Part shown: positions 34,998 to 43,540 of the stretch, one piece after another
Position numbering within the stretch: the stretch's first letter is position 1
Layout of the letters: every line of letters starts with the position of its first letter
NCBI RefSeq assembly: GCF_900129905.1
Contig: NZ_FQXG01000004.1
Span: 124,001 to 188,000 of the forward strand
DNA from: Ferrimonas marina
Lineage (GTDB): Bacteria > Pseudomonadota > Gammaproteobacteria > Enterobacterales > Shewanellaceae
Length of the DNA: 64,000 nucleotides
Reading direction: 5' to 3'
Position numbers and translations under genes: made by a program
The notes under the pieces: model-generated
The model's input: the letters and a program-made list of their open reading frames with translations, nothing else
Database searches by the model: none
Told to the model about the DNA's origin: nothing

Positions 34998-37754
34998 TTA
35001 GAAGGTGTAGCTCATCCCCAGCATGAAGTTACGACCGTAGCGCTGGTGATCCTTGATCATCCGCTCGTCGTTCTCGTAGGTCACGAAGGGTTCGTCGGTC
35101 AGGTTGTTGGCCTGGAACAGTACCACCAGCCCGTCGACACCCAGCTCGGAGAAGTCGTAGGACAGCTGGGCATCCACCACGGTTTCCGCTTCCACGTAAC
35201 GCTTGTCGCGAGACAGGGTGGTGGAGGCCACCTCGCCGAGGAACTCGCTGCGGTAACGCATGGAGGCCCGGGCCTGGAAGCCGTACTTCTCGTAGTACAG
35301 GGTGGCGTTAACCACGTCGTTGGACAGACCCGGCAGGTCGATCGCCTCGCTGTCGCCATCCTCTTTCACGCTGGAATCGGCGTAGGAGTAGCTGACGATG
35401 GTACCGAAGCCATCCAGGGCGTTGTGCAGCATGCCAAAGCCCAGGGAGCCGGACAGCTCGAAGCCGTAGATGTGGCCACCGTCACCCTCCATCGGGGTGT
35501 TGATGAAGCCCTGATCCAGCACCGGGTTGGCGCCCGGGATGTTAACGTCGCTGAAATCGTACAGCACGTCTTTGTGGTAGATGTAGTTCTCCAGGTACTT
35601 GTAGAAACCCGCCACCGCGAAGTAGCCCTCGTCGGCGAAGTAGTTCTCGTAGCTCAGGTCAAACTGCCACGCCATCCACGGCTTCAGCTCCGGGTTACCG
35701 GCGCTGCCGGACCAGGGCGAGTTGTTGATGTCGTCGCTGTTCTCCTTGGAGGAGTCGTAGTTGAACTCGACGCTGGAGTGCATCTGATCCATACGGGCAC
35801 GAGCCATGGTGCGGGCGATGGCCAGACGAACCACCTGGTCCTCTGCCACTTCCAGCCCCAGGTTCATGCTCGGCAGGAACTCCCAGTAGTCGGTGCCACC
35901 GCTGTTGCCCACCACTTCCAGGTCGCCATCACCAATCACGGTGACCTCGTTACCCTTGGAGGACTGGTCGGTGTAGACCGCCTGCAGGCCGATGTTACCG
36001 GTCAGGCGACGGTAGCCGATCTCGGTATCGATGTCCGCCTTGGTGAAGAAGGTGGCGACACGCTCCTGCACTTCCCAGCTGTTGGTCTTACGCCAGGGCT
36101 CAATCTCGGCGGCATTGCGCATCTTGTAGAAGTCGTTGTTGACCAGGGCCACCGGATCCCAGGCAATCAGGTTGCCCATACCGATGAAGTCCAGCGACGC
36201 CGGGGCGTACAGGTACTGATCCGGTACCCGTACGGTATTCGGGTACTCATTCAGGGTCAGGAAGTAGGCGTTGTCTTCCTTGGTCTTAGTCCGCTCGGAC
36301 ACATTGACACCGAACTGCATGGCGGCAATGGCGCCCTGGCTGAACACCCGCTCGCCGACCAGGCGGAAGGCAACCATCTCGTCTTCGATGTCCGGGTTGT
36401 TGATGAAGCCATCCTGGGAGTTCCACTGGCCGTTGCCTTCCGGGTCACCCCAGTTTTGCGGCGCGCCCAGAACAATCTGGTTGGGATCGGAGTAGTCGAT
36501 GCGACCAGACGGGGTGAACATCACGCCGGAGTCGGTCATGCGGAAGCCGATGGAGTCCTTGGCACCGTTGGCCACGCCACGGTCGGTACCGCCGTAGGTT
36601 TCCAGCGCGTAGAAGGTACGCTTGGCGCGGGAGTAGGACAGATCCGCGTTCAGGCTCCAGTCGTCGTTGAGGATGTAATCGACGTTCCAGCCCACCGACA
36701 GGTTGTCGGCGTCGGTCTCGGTGTAGTCGTTACGTACCAGGCCCTTAACGTTGTGGAAGGTGCCTTCGGTGATCAGGCCATCCTCAACGGTGTAGTTGGG
36801 GTCCAGCTCGACACCGTCGCCCCAAGCCAGCGGCATCTCGATGCCACGGAGGATCTGACGGTCATTAAACTGGGAGTAGAACACGTCCAGGGTGGTGTTC
36901 AGCCGGTCGTTGGGCTGGAACTCCATGGTGAACATCAGCGCGTCACGGTCCAGCTCCGAGGAGCGCACGTACGGCTTGTAGCCGCCGATCACCGCGTTGC
37001 CATCGGCACCGTCGTAGTCGGTGGGGTAGCCCCAGATGTGGGTCCGCTCTTCCTGGTTGGGCTGGGACATGGTGGAGACGCCCAGGGCGATGCCCAAGCG
37101 GTCATCGAAGAACTGGTCGATGTAGGAGGCGCTGAAGCGGTAACCGGTATCGGAGAAGTCGGTGTTCAGCTCACCCAGGTCGTTGTACTCACCGCGAGCG
37201 GTAACGTTGAAGGTGGTGTCGCCATGGGCCAGCGGACGCACGGTCTGCATGTCGACGGTACCACCGATAGCCTGGGCGGTCACAGAGGCGTCCGGGGTCT
37301 TGTAGACCACCACGCCGCTCATCAGCTCAGAAGGGTATTGGTCGAATTCAACGCCACGGTTGTCACCGGTGGTGACCTGCTCGCGGCCGTTCAGGGTTGC
37401 GGTGGTGAAGTCCGGCGACAGACCGCGCACGGAAACCAGCTGAGAGCGCCCTTCCAGACGCTGTGAGGTGAGGCCCGGCAGACGGGCAATGGATTCGGCG
37501 ATACTGGCATCCGGTAGCTTACCGATGTCCTCTGCGGACACCGCTTCCACCACCGAGGTGTTCTCCATCTTGACCGCCTGGGACAGGGCCAAAGAACGGC
37601 GAATACCGCGAACCTGAATGACTTCCGCTGCTTCGAGTCGCTGTGCCAACTCGTCTGCGGTGGGGTTATCCCCCGCCACATCTTCAGCGGCCCAAACCGT
37701 ACTACTGATCCCAGCGGCAATAAGCGCCGTGGTCAACGCATTGGGCTTAAACAT
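34998..37754 (-). CDS. TonB-dependent receptor, maltodextrin-type (second copy)
   Basis: 918 residues. Signal peptide ending TVWA-AED, TonB box region EVIQVRGIRRSL, plug with KLPDASIAESIARLPGLTSQ and TLNGREQVTTG, barrel ending FMLGMSYTF. A close paralogue of the receptor at 27207, with the same motif order throughout, probably for a different size class or linkage of alpha-glucan. GGGAG stands 8 nt before the ATG. Its promoter at 37868-37916 has the MalR operator and the same spacing as the first copy, so the pair is co-regulated. Confidence 0.92.
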   Translation of the reverse strand: MFKPNALTTALIAAGISSTVWAAEDVAGDNPTADELAQRLEAAEVIQVRGIRRSLALSQAVKMENTSVVEAVSAEDIGKLPDASIAESIARLPGLTSQRLEGRSQLVSVRGLSPDFTTATLNGREQVTTGDNRGVEFDQYPSELMSGVVVYKTPDASVTAQAIGGTVDMQTVRPLAHGDTTFNVTARGEYNDLGELNTDFSDTGYRFSASYIDQFFDDRLGIALGVSTMSQPNQEERTHIWGYPTDYDGADGNAVIGGYKPYVRSSELDRDALMFTMEFQPNDRLNTTLDVFYSQFNDRQILRGIEMPLAWGDGVELDPNYTVEDGLITEGTFHNVKGLVRNDYTETDADNLSVGWNVDYILNDDWSLNADLSYSRAKRTFYALETYGGTDRGVANGAKDSIGFRMTDSGVMFTPSGRIDYSDPNQIVLGAPQNWGDPEGNGQWNSQDGFINNPDIEDEMVAFRLVGERVFSQGAIAAMQFGVNVSERTKTKEDNAYFLTLNEYPNTVRVPDQYLYAPASLDFIGMGNLIAWDPVALVNNDFYKMRNAAEIEPWRKTNSWEVQERVATFFTKADIDTEIGYRRLTGNIGLQAVYTDQSSKGNEVTVIGDGDLEVVGNSGGTDYWEFLPSMNLGLEVAEDQVVRLAIARTMARARMDQMHSSVEFNYDSSKENSDDINNSPWSGSAGNPELKPWMAWQFDLSYENYFADEGYFAVAGFYKYLENYIYHKDVLYDFSDVNIPGANPVLDQGFINTPMEGDGGHIYGFELSGSLGFGMLHNALDGFGTIVSYSYADSSVKEDGDSEAIDLPGLSNDVVNATLYYEKYGFQARASMRYRSEFLGEVASTTLSRDKRYVEAETVVDAQLSYDFSELGVDGLVVLFQANNLTDEPFVTYENDERMIKDHQRYGRNFMLGMSYTF

Positions 37755-37867
37755 CTACATCACTCCCTATTAAAGTGCACTACTTCCTTGGCCGGTTATC
37801 CGCCTTCTGAGCCATATCCAAGCCCAATGGCGATTGTTATTGTCGGCCGCCTTATCACTGTGAAGCG

Positions 37868-37916
37868 ATGTTAATCACTTAGCGTCAGCAGAAACAACGC
37901 TATGCATACGTATTCA
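37868..37916 (-). promoter_or_regulatory. MalR-controlled promoter of the second TonB receptor
   Basis: Minus strand: operator TGAATACGTATGCA (37916-37903), 5 nt, -35 TTGTTT (37897-37892), 18 nt, -10 TAACAT (37873-37868). Confidence 0.82.
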
Positions 37917-38410
37917 AGGCCTTACCAGGGCGGGTTCGCTGGCTCCTTACGCACTTTCCTGGCGCAACCCCGTTGCATCCCCACAGCAGGGTAAAACAAG
38001 GTCAAGCCACTGTTTTTATTAGCATTAAATGCAAAAATGCCGGCCACTGACACCTTTTCATTACATTTTGACGTCAACGACTGCACCAAAATGTTGCATC
38101 TGTGATCCCCCTCGGGTCGCCAGCGACTGTATCACAGATTGGTCTGACCGATTCCCCACCTGCTTTTTCCGAGCCATCGCAGCAAAAACCTCAAACTCAC
38201 AGCTTTTCACATGACGATGGCTGACGACGGCGCGTTGTCAGCGGCCTGCCGGCGCCTGGCGCAACGGGCAAATCCTGTTAACAGAGGGGTTTGCGCAGCA
38301 TGGGCTAGGGCAAACATTGACGCAACATCTGACTGTGCCCCAGACGGCCAACCGCTCAACAAAGCGGCAAAACCCTGTGCTTTTGCCAGCAATCGGTACC
38401 TGACCAGGGA
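37917..38410. other. Intergenic region with a long inverted repeat, no gene seen
   Basis: About 490 bp without a supportable gene. ATCTGTGAT (38098-38106) and ATCACAGAT (38131-38139) form a perfect 9-bp inverted repeat 24 bp apart; each arm contains a CRP half-site, but no full CRP site is formed. Confidence 0.5.
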
Positions 38411-38459
38411 TGAATACGTATGTGCCGGATTGTCTGCCAAAAAGCATCGCGCTTAGTAT
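38411..38459 (+). promoter_or_regulatory. MalR-controlled promoter of pgmB-mapA
   Basis: Plus strand: operator TGAATACGTATGTG (38411-38424), 5 nt, -35 TTGTCT (38430-38435), 18 nt, -10 TAGTAT (38454-38459). It stands 72 bp before the pgmB ATG. Confidence 0.83.
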
Positions 38460-38530
38460 CGTGGCACTAAGTAATACCCGGATTGCGCCTGTGATACCGC
38501 GCCAATCCACAAGGCAAAGAAGGAAAGGAC

Positions 38531-39211
38531 ATGGCTCAACACGCTGCACAGGCCCAGCCCCATGGGATCCGCTGCTGCATCTTCGACCTGGATGGTGTCA
38601 TCGTCGACACCGCCAAGTACCACTACCTGGCCTGGAAGCGCCTGGCGGACAGCCTGGGGGTGACCTTTACCGAGCAGGACAACGAACTGCTCAAGGGCGT
38701 CAGCCGGGTTGAGTCACTGAAGATCATCCTCAAGCTGGGCCAGACCAGCCTGGACGCGCCGCAGTTTGAGCAGGCCCTGGTGCAGAAGAACGAGTGGTAC
38801 CTGGAGTACATCGCCCAGCTGGACGCCAGTGAGATCCTGCCCGGTGCCGAGGCGGTGCTGAGCCAGGCCCGCGACGCCGGGATGAAGATCGCCCTGGGCT
38901 CCGCCAGCAAGAACGCGGTGCTGATCCTGAAGCGCCTCAACCTGCTGGATCGCTTCGACGCCATCATCGACGGCAATAAGGTAACCCACGCCAAGCCGGA
39001 TCCCGAGGTGTTCCTCAACGCCGCCAGTGCGGTGGACGTGGCACCGAGTGATTGCCTGGTGTTTGAAGACGCCGCCGCCGGCGTCGAGGCCGCCCTCAAC
39101 GCCAAGATGAAGGTCATTGGCCTGGGCGAAGCCGAGGTATTGGGCCGGGCAACCCTGGTGCTGCCCGACCTGGCCGAACAACAACTGAATCACATGATCG
39201 CGCAACTCTGA
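38531..39211 (+). CDS. pgmB: Beta-phosphoglucomutase (HAD superfamily)
   Basis: 226 residues. HAD motif I is FDLDGVIVDTA, with the first Asp the nucleophile; motif III Lys is in NKVTHAKPDPEVF, and FEDAAAGVEAA is motif IV. It converts beta-glucose 1-phosphate, made by maltose phosphorylase, into glucose 6-phosphate in the cytoplasm. GGAAAGG precedes the ATG. It is 43 bp upstream of mapA and co-transcribed from a MalR promoter. The pairing with a GH65 phosphorylase makes the assignment firm. Confidence 0.95.
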   Translation: MAQHAAQAQPHGIRCCIFDLDGVIVDTAKYHYLAWKRLADSLGVTFTEQDNELLKGVSRVESLKIILKLGQTSLDAPQFEQALVQKNEWYLEYIAQLDASEILPGAEAVLSQARDAGMKIALGSASKNAVLILKRLNLLDRFDAIIDGNKVTHAKPDPEVFLNAASAVDVAPSDCLVFEDAAAGVEAALNAKMKVIGLGEAEVLGRATLVLPDLAEQQLNHMIAQL

Positions 39212-39254
39212 GCACCGCCGTTCGCGTGCCAAACGTCTCAAAGGACCTGATCGC

Positions 39255-41567
39255 ATGAAAGACTACATCCAACATCACGAATGGAAGATCATCGAGCCCA
39301 GCTTCGATCCGGCGGTGAACCTGGTGTCCGAAAGCCTGTTCTCCATCGGCAACGGCAAGTTCGGCCAGCGCGCCAACTTCGAAGAGCGCTACAGCGGTGA
39401 AACCCTGCAGGGCAGCTACGTGGCCGGTGTTTACTACCCGGATCCCACCCGCGTCGGCTGGTGGAAGAACGGCTACCCGGACTACTTTGCCAAGGTGATC
39501 AACTCCACCAACTGGATCGGCATCAATGTCGAGGTGGAAGGGGAAGAGTTGGACCTGGCCACCAGCCAGGTGAAAGAGTTCAGCCGTGAGCTGGACATGC
39601 AAAGCGGGATCCTGACCCGCCGCTTCGTCGCCCAGCTGCCCTCCGGCAAGCAGGTGGCGGTGGAAGCCGTCCGCTTTACCAGCATCGTTGATACCGACAA
39701 CGGCGCCATCCGTTACACCGTGACCCCGCTGAACTTCAGCGGCACCGTCACCCTGACCCCCTACCTGGACCTGGACGTTAAGAACTCAGACGCCAATTAC
39801 GACGACAAGTTCTGGCTGCCCATCGCCCACCAGGCCAGCGCCGGTCAGGCGTTCCTCTCCGGTGAAACCAAGAAGACCGGGTTCCACCTGGGTGTGGCAA
39901 TGAGCTACGAGCTGACCCTGGATGGCCAGCCCCTGACCGCCGAACCGACCATCACCGATAAGCCGATGTGGGTCGGTAACACCATCAGTCAGGCCGTCGA
40001 GCAGGGCCAGGCCCTGACCCTGTACAAGTACGCGGCGCTGATCTCCTCCCTCAATGCCAACAACGATGCCATCGAGGCTACTGCCCTGGCCTCCGTGGCG
40101 GCGGCCAAGCAGAAGGGCTTTGACACCCTGGCAGCGGAGCACAGCAACGCCTGGGCTGAGAAGTGGCAGGAAGCGGACATCCAGATCGACGGCGACACCG
40201 CCGCCCAGCAGGGGATCCGCTTCAACATATTCCACATGAACCAGACCTACACCGGCGAGGATGCCCGCCTCAACATCGGCCCCAAGGGCTTCACCGGTGA
40301 GAAATACGGTGGCGTGACCTACTGGGATACCGAGGCTTACGGCCTGCCGTTCTACCTCAAGACCGCCGATCCCAGCGTGGCCCGCCAGCTGCTGGTGTAT
40401 CGTCACCAGCACCTGGAGAACGCCATCAAGAACGCCGAGAAGCTGGGCTTCAAAGACGGCGCGGCGCTCTACCCCATGGTGACCATCAACGGCGAGGAGT
40501 GCCACAACGAGTGGGAGATCACCTTCGAGGAGATCCACCGTAACGGTGCCATCGCCTTTGCCATCTACAACTACGTCAACCACACCGGCGACACCGCCTA
40601 CCTGGCGGAGTACGGCCTTGAGGTGCTGATCGGCATCAGCCGTTTCTGGAGCCAGCGGGTGCAGTGGTCCAAGCGTCGTAATGGCTACGTGATGCTGGGG
40701 GTAACCGGCCCTAACGAGTACGAGAACAACGTCAACAACAACTGGTACACCAACAAGATCGCCCGCTGGACCCTGGAGTACACCCAGCAGGCCCTGGATA
40801 CGGTGGCCCAGCAGGACCCGGCGCGCTACGACGCCATCCTGGCCAAGACTCAGTTCAACTCAAAGGAAGATGAGGTAGCTGCATGGGTCGATATCAGCAA
40901 AAACATCGTCTTGCCCGTCGACGACGAAACCGGCGTCTTCATTCAGCACGATGGCTTTATGGACAAGGAGCTGGTGCCGATGGGGGACATTCCGGCGGCG
41001 GAGTATCCGATCCATCAGCACTGGAGCTGGGATCGGATCCTGCGCTCCTGCTACATCAAGCAGGCGGACGTTCTTCAGGGGATCTACCTGTTTGAGGACG
41101 AGTTCGATACCGAGACCATCAAGCGCAACTACGACTTCTACGAGCCGATGACGGTGCATGAGTCCAGCCTGTCGCCCTGCATCCACTCGGTGCTGGCGTC
41201 CCGCCTGGGCTACGAGGAGTTGGCGTACAAGTTCTACCTGCGCACCTCGCGCCTCGACCTGGACGACTACAACAACGACACCGAGGACGGCCTGCACATC
41301 ACCTCCATGGCCGGTACCTGGATGGCGGTAGTGGAAGGCTTCGGCGGAGCCCGGGTGAAGAACGGCGTACTGAGCCTACGCCCCTTCATCCCGGCCCAGT
41401 GGCAGGGCTACGCCTTCAAGATCACCTTTGCCGGTGTCCCGATCAAGGTCAGCGTCGCCAACGGCGCCGTCACCGTCGAGAACCGTGGCGACAAGCCGCT
41501 GGTGTTCAAGCTGTTCGGTCAGTGCCAGAACCTGGCCGCCGGTGACAGCCTACGTCATATCCTGTAA
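39255..41567 (+). CDS. mapA: Maltose phosphorylase (GH65)
   Basis: 770 residues. Cytoplasmic inverting phosphorylase: maltose plus phosphate to beta-glucose 1-phosphate and glucose. The GH65 catalytic acid is probably Glu488 in VTGPNEYENNVNNNWYTN, one residue from Glu487 of the Lactobacillus brevis enzyme. Other conserved parts are GVTYWDTEAYGLPFYL and EECHNEWEITFEEIHRNG. Trehalose or kojibiose phosphorylases have similar folds, so substrate is inferred from the maltodextrin context. A strong terminator follows at 41587. Confidence 0.92.
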   Translation: MKDYIQHHEWKIIEPSFDPAVNLVSESLFSIGNGKFGQRANFEERYSGETLQGSYVAGVYYPDPTRVGWWKNGYPDYFAKVINSTNWIGINVEVEGEELDLATSQVKEFSRELDMQSGILTRRFVAQLPSGKQVAVEAVRFTSIVDTDNGAIRYTVTPLNFSGTVTLTPYLDLDVKNSDANYDDKFWLPIAHQASAGQAFLSGETKKTGFHLGVAMSYELTLDGQPLTAEPTITDKPMWVGNTISQAVEQGQALTLYKYAALISSLNANNDAIEATALASVAAAKQKGFDTLAAEHSNAWAEKWQEADIQIDGDTAAQQGIRFNIFHMNQTYTGEDARLNIGPKGFTGEKYGGVTYWDTEAYGLPFYLKTADPSVARQLLVYRHQHLENAIKNAEKLGFKDGAALYPMVTINGEECHNEWEITFEEIHRNGAIAFAIYNYVNHTGDTAYLAEYGLEVLIGISRFWSQRVQWSKRRNGYVMLGVTGPNEYENNVNNNWYTNKIARWTLEYTQQALDTVAQQDPARYDAILAKTQFNSKEDEVAAWVDISKNIVLPVDDETGVFIQHDGFMDKELVPMGDIPAAEYPIHQHWSWDRILRSCYIKQADVLQGIYLFEDEFDTETIKRNYDFYEPMTVHESSLSPCIHSVLASRLGYEELAYKFYLRTSRLDLDDYNNDTEDGLHITSMAGTWMAVVEGFGGARVKNGVLSLRPFIPAQWQGYAFKITFAGVPIKVSVANGAVTVENRGDKPLVFKLFGQCQNLAAGDSLRHIL

Positions 41568-41586
41568 CCACTCTCCCTGGTTAGAG

Positions 41587-41612
41587 CCGGCCCATCTGGG
41601 CCGGTTTTTTTA
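41587..41612 (+). terminator. Intrinsic terminator of pgmB-mapA
   Basis: CCGGCCCA/TGGGCCGG stem with a 2-nt (effectively larger) loop followed by eight T. Confidence 0.93.
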
Positions 41613-41670
41613 TGCCCTGGATTTGAGCTCAGCCCTGCCTTGTCGGCAACTATCCTGTTTTTCTTACCCT

Positions 41671-41684
41671 TGCATACGTATGCA
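41671..41684 (+). promoter_or_regulatory. MalR operator upstream of the cytoplasmic alpha-glucosidase
   Basis: TGCATACGTATGCA, perfect palindrome, 81 bp before the ATG at 41766. At the spacing used in the other promoters the hexamers are ACTCCC and GTAACG, a poor match, so this promoter is either weaker or arranged differently. Confidence 0.78.
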
Positions 41685-41765
41685 CAGTGACTCCCGTCAC
41701 CGCCGGGGTTACGGTAACGATAACAGCGTACATTGGGCCCGTGGCCCCGATAATGAGTGGAGAGC

Positions 41766-43400
41766 ATGAGTTCGACCGAGTGGTGGCGTGGTGCCCTGAT
41801 CTATCAAATCTATCCCCGTAGCTTCGCCGACAGCAGCGGCAACGGCGTGGGCGATCTGAACGGCATCCATGACAAACTGGAGTACGTCGCCAGCCTAGGC
41901 GTCGACGGGGTCTGGATCTCCCCGTTCTTCAAATCCCCCATGGACGACTTCGGCTACGACATCGCCGACTACCGCGACGTAGACCCCCTGTTCGGTACCC
42001 TGGAGGACTTCGACCGCCTGCTCGCCAAGGCCCACCAGCTGGGGTTGAAGGTGATGATCGACCAGGTCCTCAGCCACACCTCGGATCAACACGCCTGGTT
42101 CCAGCAAAGCCGCCAGAGCCGCGACAACGACAAGGCCGACTGGTACGTCTGGGCGGATCCCAAGGAAGACGGTACCCCACCCAACAACTGGCTCTCCATC
42201 TTCGGTGGCGGTGCCTGGCAATGGGAGCCGCGCCGTGAGCAGTACTACCTGCACAACTTCCTCACCAGCCAGCCGGATCTCAATTTCCACAACCCCGACG
42301 TACAGCAGGCGATGCTGGACAACGTCGAGTTCTGGTTGAAAAAAGGGGTCGATGGCCTGCGCCTGGACGCCATCAACTTCTGCTTCCATGACGCCCAGCT
42401 GCGGGACAACCCGGCCAAACCGCCGCACCTGCGCCGTGGCGCCGGCTTTGCCACCGACAACCCGTACGCCTACCAGTACCACTACCACAACAACACCCAG
42501 CCGGAGAACCTGGCGTTCCTGGAGCGGCTGCGCGCCCTGCTGGATCGCTACCCCGGTACCACGGCCCTGGGGGAGATCGCCTCGGAAGACTCCCTGGGCA
42601 CCATGGCGGAGTACACCCAGGATGGCCGCCTGCACATGGGCTACAGCTTCGAGCTGCTCAACGACAACTTCACCGCCGGCTACATCCGCCAGACGGTGGA
42701 GACCTTTGAGCAACGGGTCGACCAGGGCTGGCCCTGCTGGGCGGTGTCCAACCACGACGTGGAGCGGGTCGCCTCCCGCTGGAGCCCTGCCGAGCCCGAT
42801 GCTGCACTGAGCAAGCTGGCCACCGCCCTGCTCTGCTCCCTGCGCGGCAGCGCCTGCCTGTACCAGGGTGAAGAGCTGGGCTTGCCGGAGGCGCTGCTGA
42901 GCTTCGAGCAGCTGCAAGACCCCTATGGCATCGCCTTCTGGCCCAACTTCAAAGGTCGCGACGGCTGTCGCACCCCCATGCCCTGGCAACAGCACAGCGA
43001 ACATGGCGGCTTCAGCGAGCAAGCCCCCTGGCTGCCGGTATTACCAGAGCACCTCAGCCGAGCGGTAGACCGCCAGGAGGCCGAACCCGACTCGGTGCTG
43101 CAGCAGTTCCGCCGTCTGCTGGCCTGGCGTCAGCAGCACCCTGCCCTACGCGTGGGTGACATCCGCTTCCTCGATGCCCCCGAACCCCTACTCCTGTTTG
43201 TTCGCCAATGTGCGGAGCAAACCCTGCTGTGTGGCTTCAACCTCAGCCCTCAGCCCACCGTTTTAGAGCACGCTTCTCAAACCTTCGGTCCTTGTGCTCG
43301 CACCGTTCTGTCCGGTCATGGTCTGCCCACTGCCACTTTTACGCACGACCAACTCAGCTTCCCGGGCTACGGTGTTTTTTATGCCCAGCTGCAGCCCTAA
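41766..43400 (+). CDS. Cytoplasmic GH13 alpha-glucosidase
   Basis: 544 residues, no signal peptide. It opens WWRGALIYQIYPRSFADSSG, the GH13 oligo-glucosidase signature. Catalytic residues are Asp201 (LRLDAINF), Glu270 (ALGEIASED) and Asp331 (SNHDVERV). The PWQQHSEHGGFS and GLPEALLSFEQLQDPYGI segments match GH13 subfamily 23-like alpha-glucosidases. It hydrolyses imported maltodextrins or isomaltosides to glucose; alpha-1,4 versus alpha-1,6 preference cannot be read from sequence. The ATG at 41766 follows GGAG closely; a GTG at 41757 is a less likely start. Confidence 0.92.
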   Translation: MSSTEWWRGALIYQIYPRSFADSSGNGVGDLNGIHDKLEYVASLGVDGVWISPFFKSPMDDFGYDIADYRDVDPLFGTLEDFDRLLAKAHQLGLKVMIDQVLSHTSDQHAWFQQSRQSRDNDKADWYVWADPKEDGTPPNNWLSIFGGGAWQWEPRREQYYLHNFLTSQPDLNFHNPDVQQAMLDNVEFWLKKGVDGLRLDAINFCFHDAQLRDNPAKPPHLRRGAGFATDNPYAYQYHYHNNTQPENLAFLERLRALLDRYPGTTALGEIASEDSLGTMAEYTQDGRLHMGYSFELLNDNFTAGYIRQTVETFEQRVDQGWPCWAVSNHDVERVASRWSPAEPDAALSKLATALLCSLRGSACLYQGEELGLPEALLSFEQLQDPYGIAFWPNFKGRDGCRTPMPWQQHSEHGGFSEQAPWLPVLPEHLSRAVDRQEAEPDSVLQQFRRLLAWRQQHPALRVGDIRFLDAPEPLLLFVRQCAEQTLLCGFNLSPQPTVLEHASQTFGPCARTVLSGHGLPTATFTHDQLSFPGYGVFYAQLQP

Positions 43401-43430
43401 CCGGCGCAGCGGCCCATCTGGGCCAGCAAC

Positions 43431-43453
43431 AAGGCCCCTTATGGGGCCTTTTT
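43431..43453 (+). terminator. Intrinsic terminator of the alpha-glucosidase gene
   Basis: AAGGCCCC/GGGGCCTT with a TTAT loop, followed by TTT, 30 bp past the stop codon. Confidence 0.9.
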
Positions 43454-43540
43454 CATGCCCGCTCAATTGTTCGAAGCTACTGGAAAACCAGCGGCAAATG
43501 GTCGACAGTTGAGGGATACCACCATAGGGATGGATTATTA

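Noticed and set aside
38029-38456. Short open frames upstream of pgmB
   Set aside because: No start signals, no domain, and one frame runs through the MalR operator.
43208-43540. N-terminal extension of the Omp85-like frame into the alpha-glucosidase gene
   Set aside because: It overlaps another gene, crosses a terminator and would bury the clean signal peptide that starts at GTG 43541.
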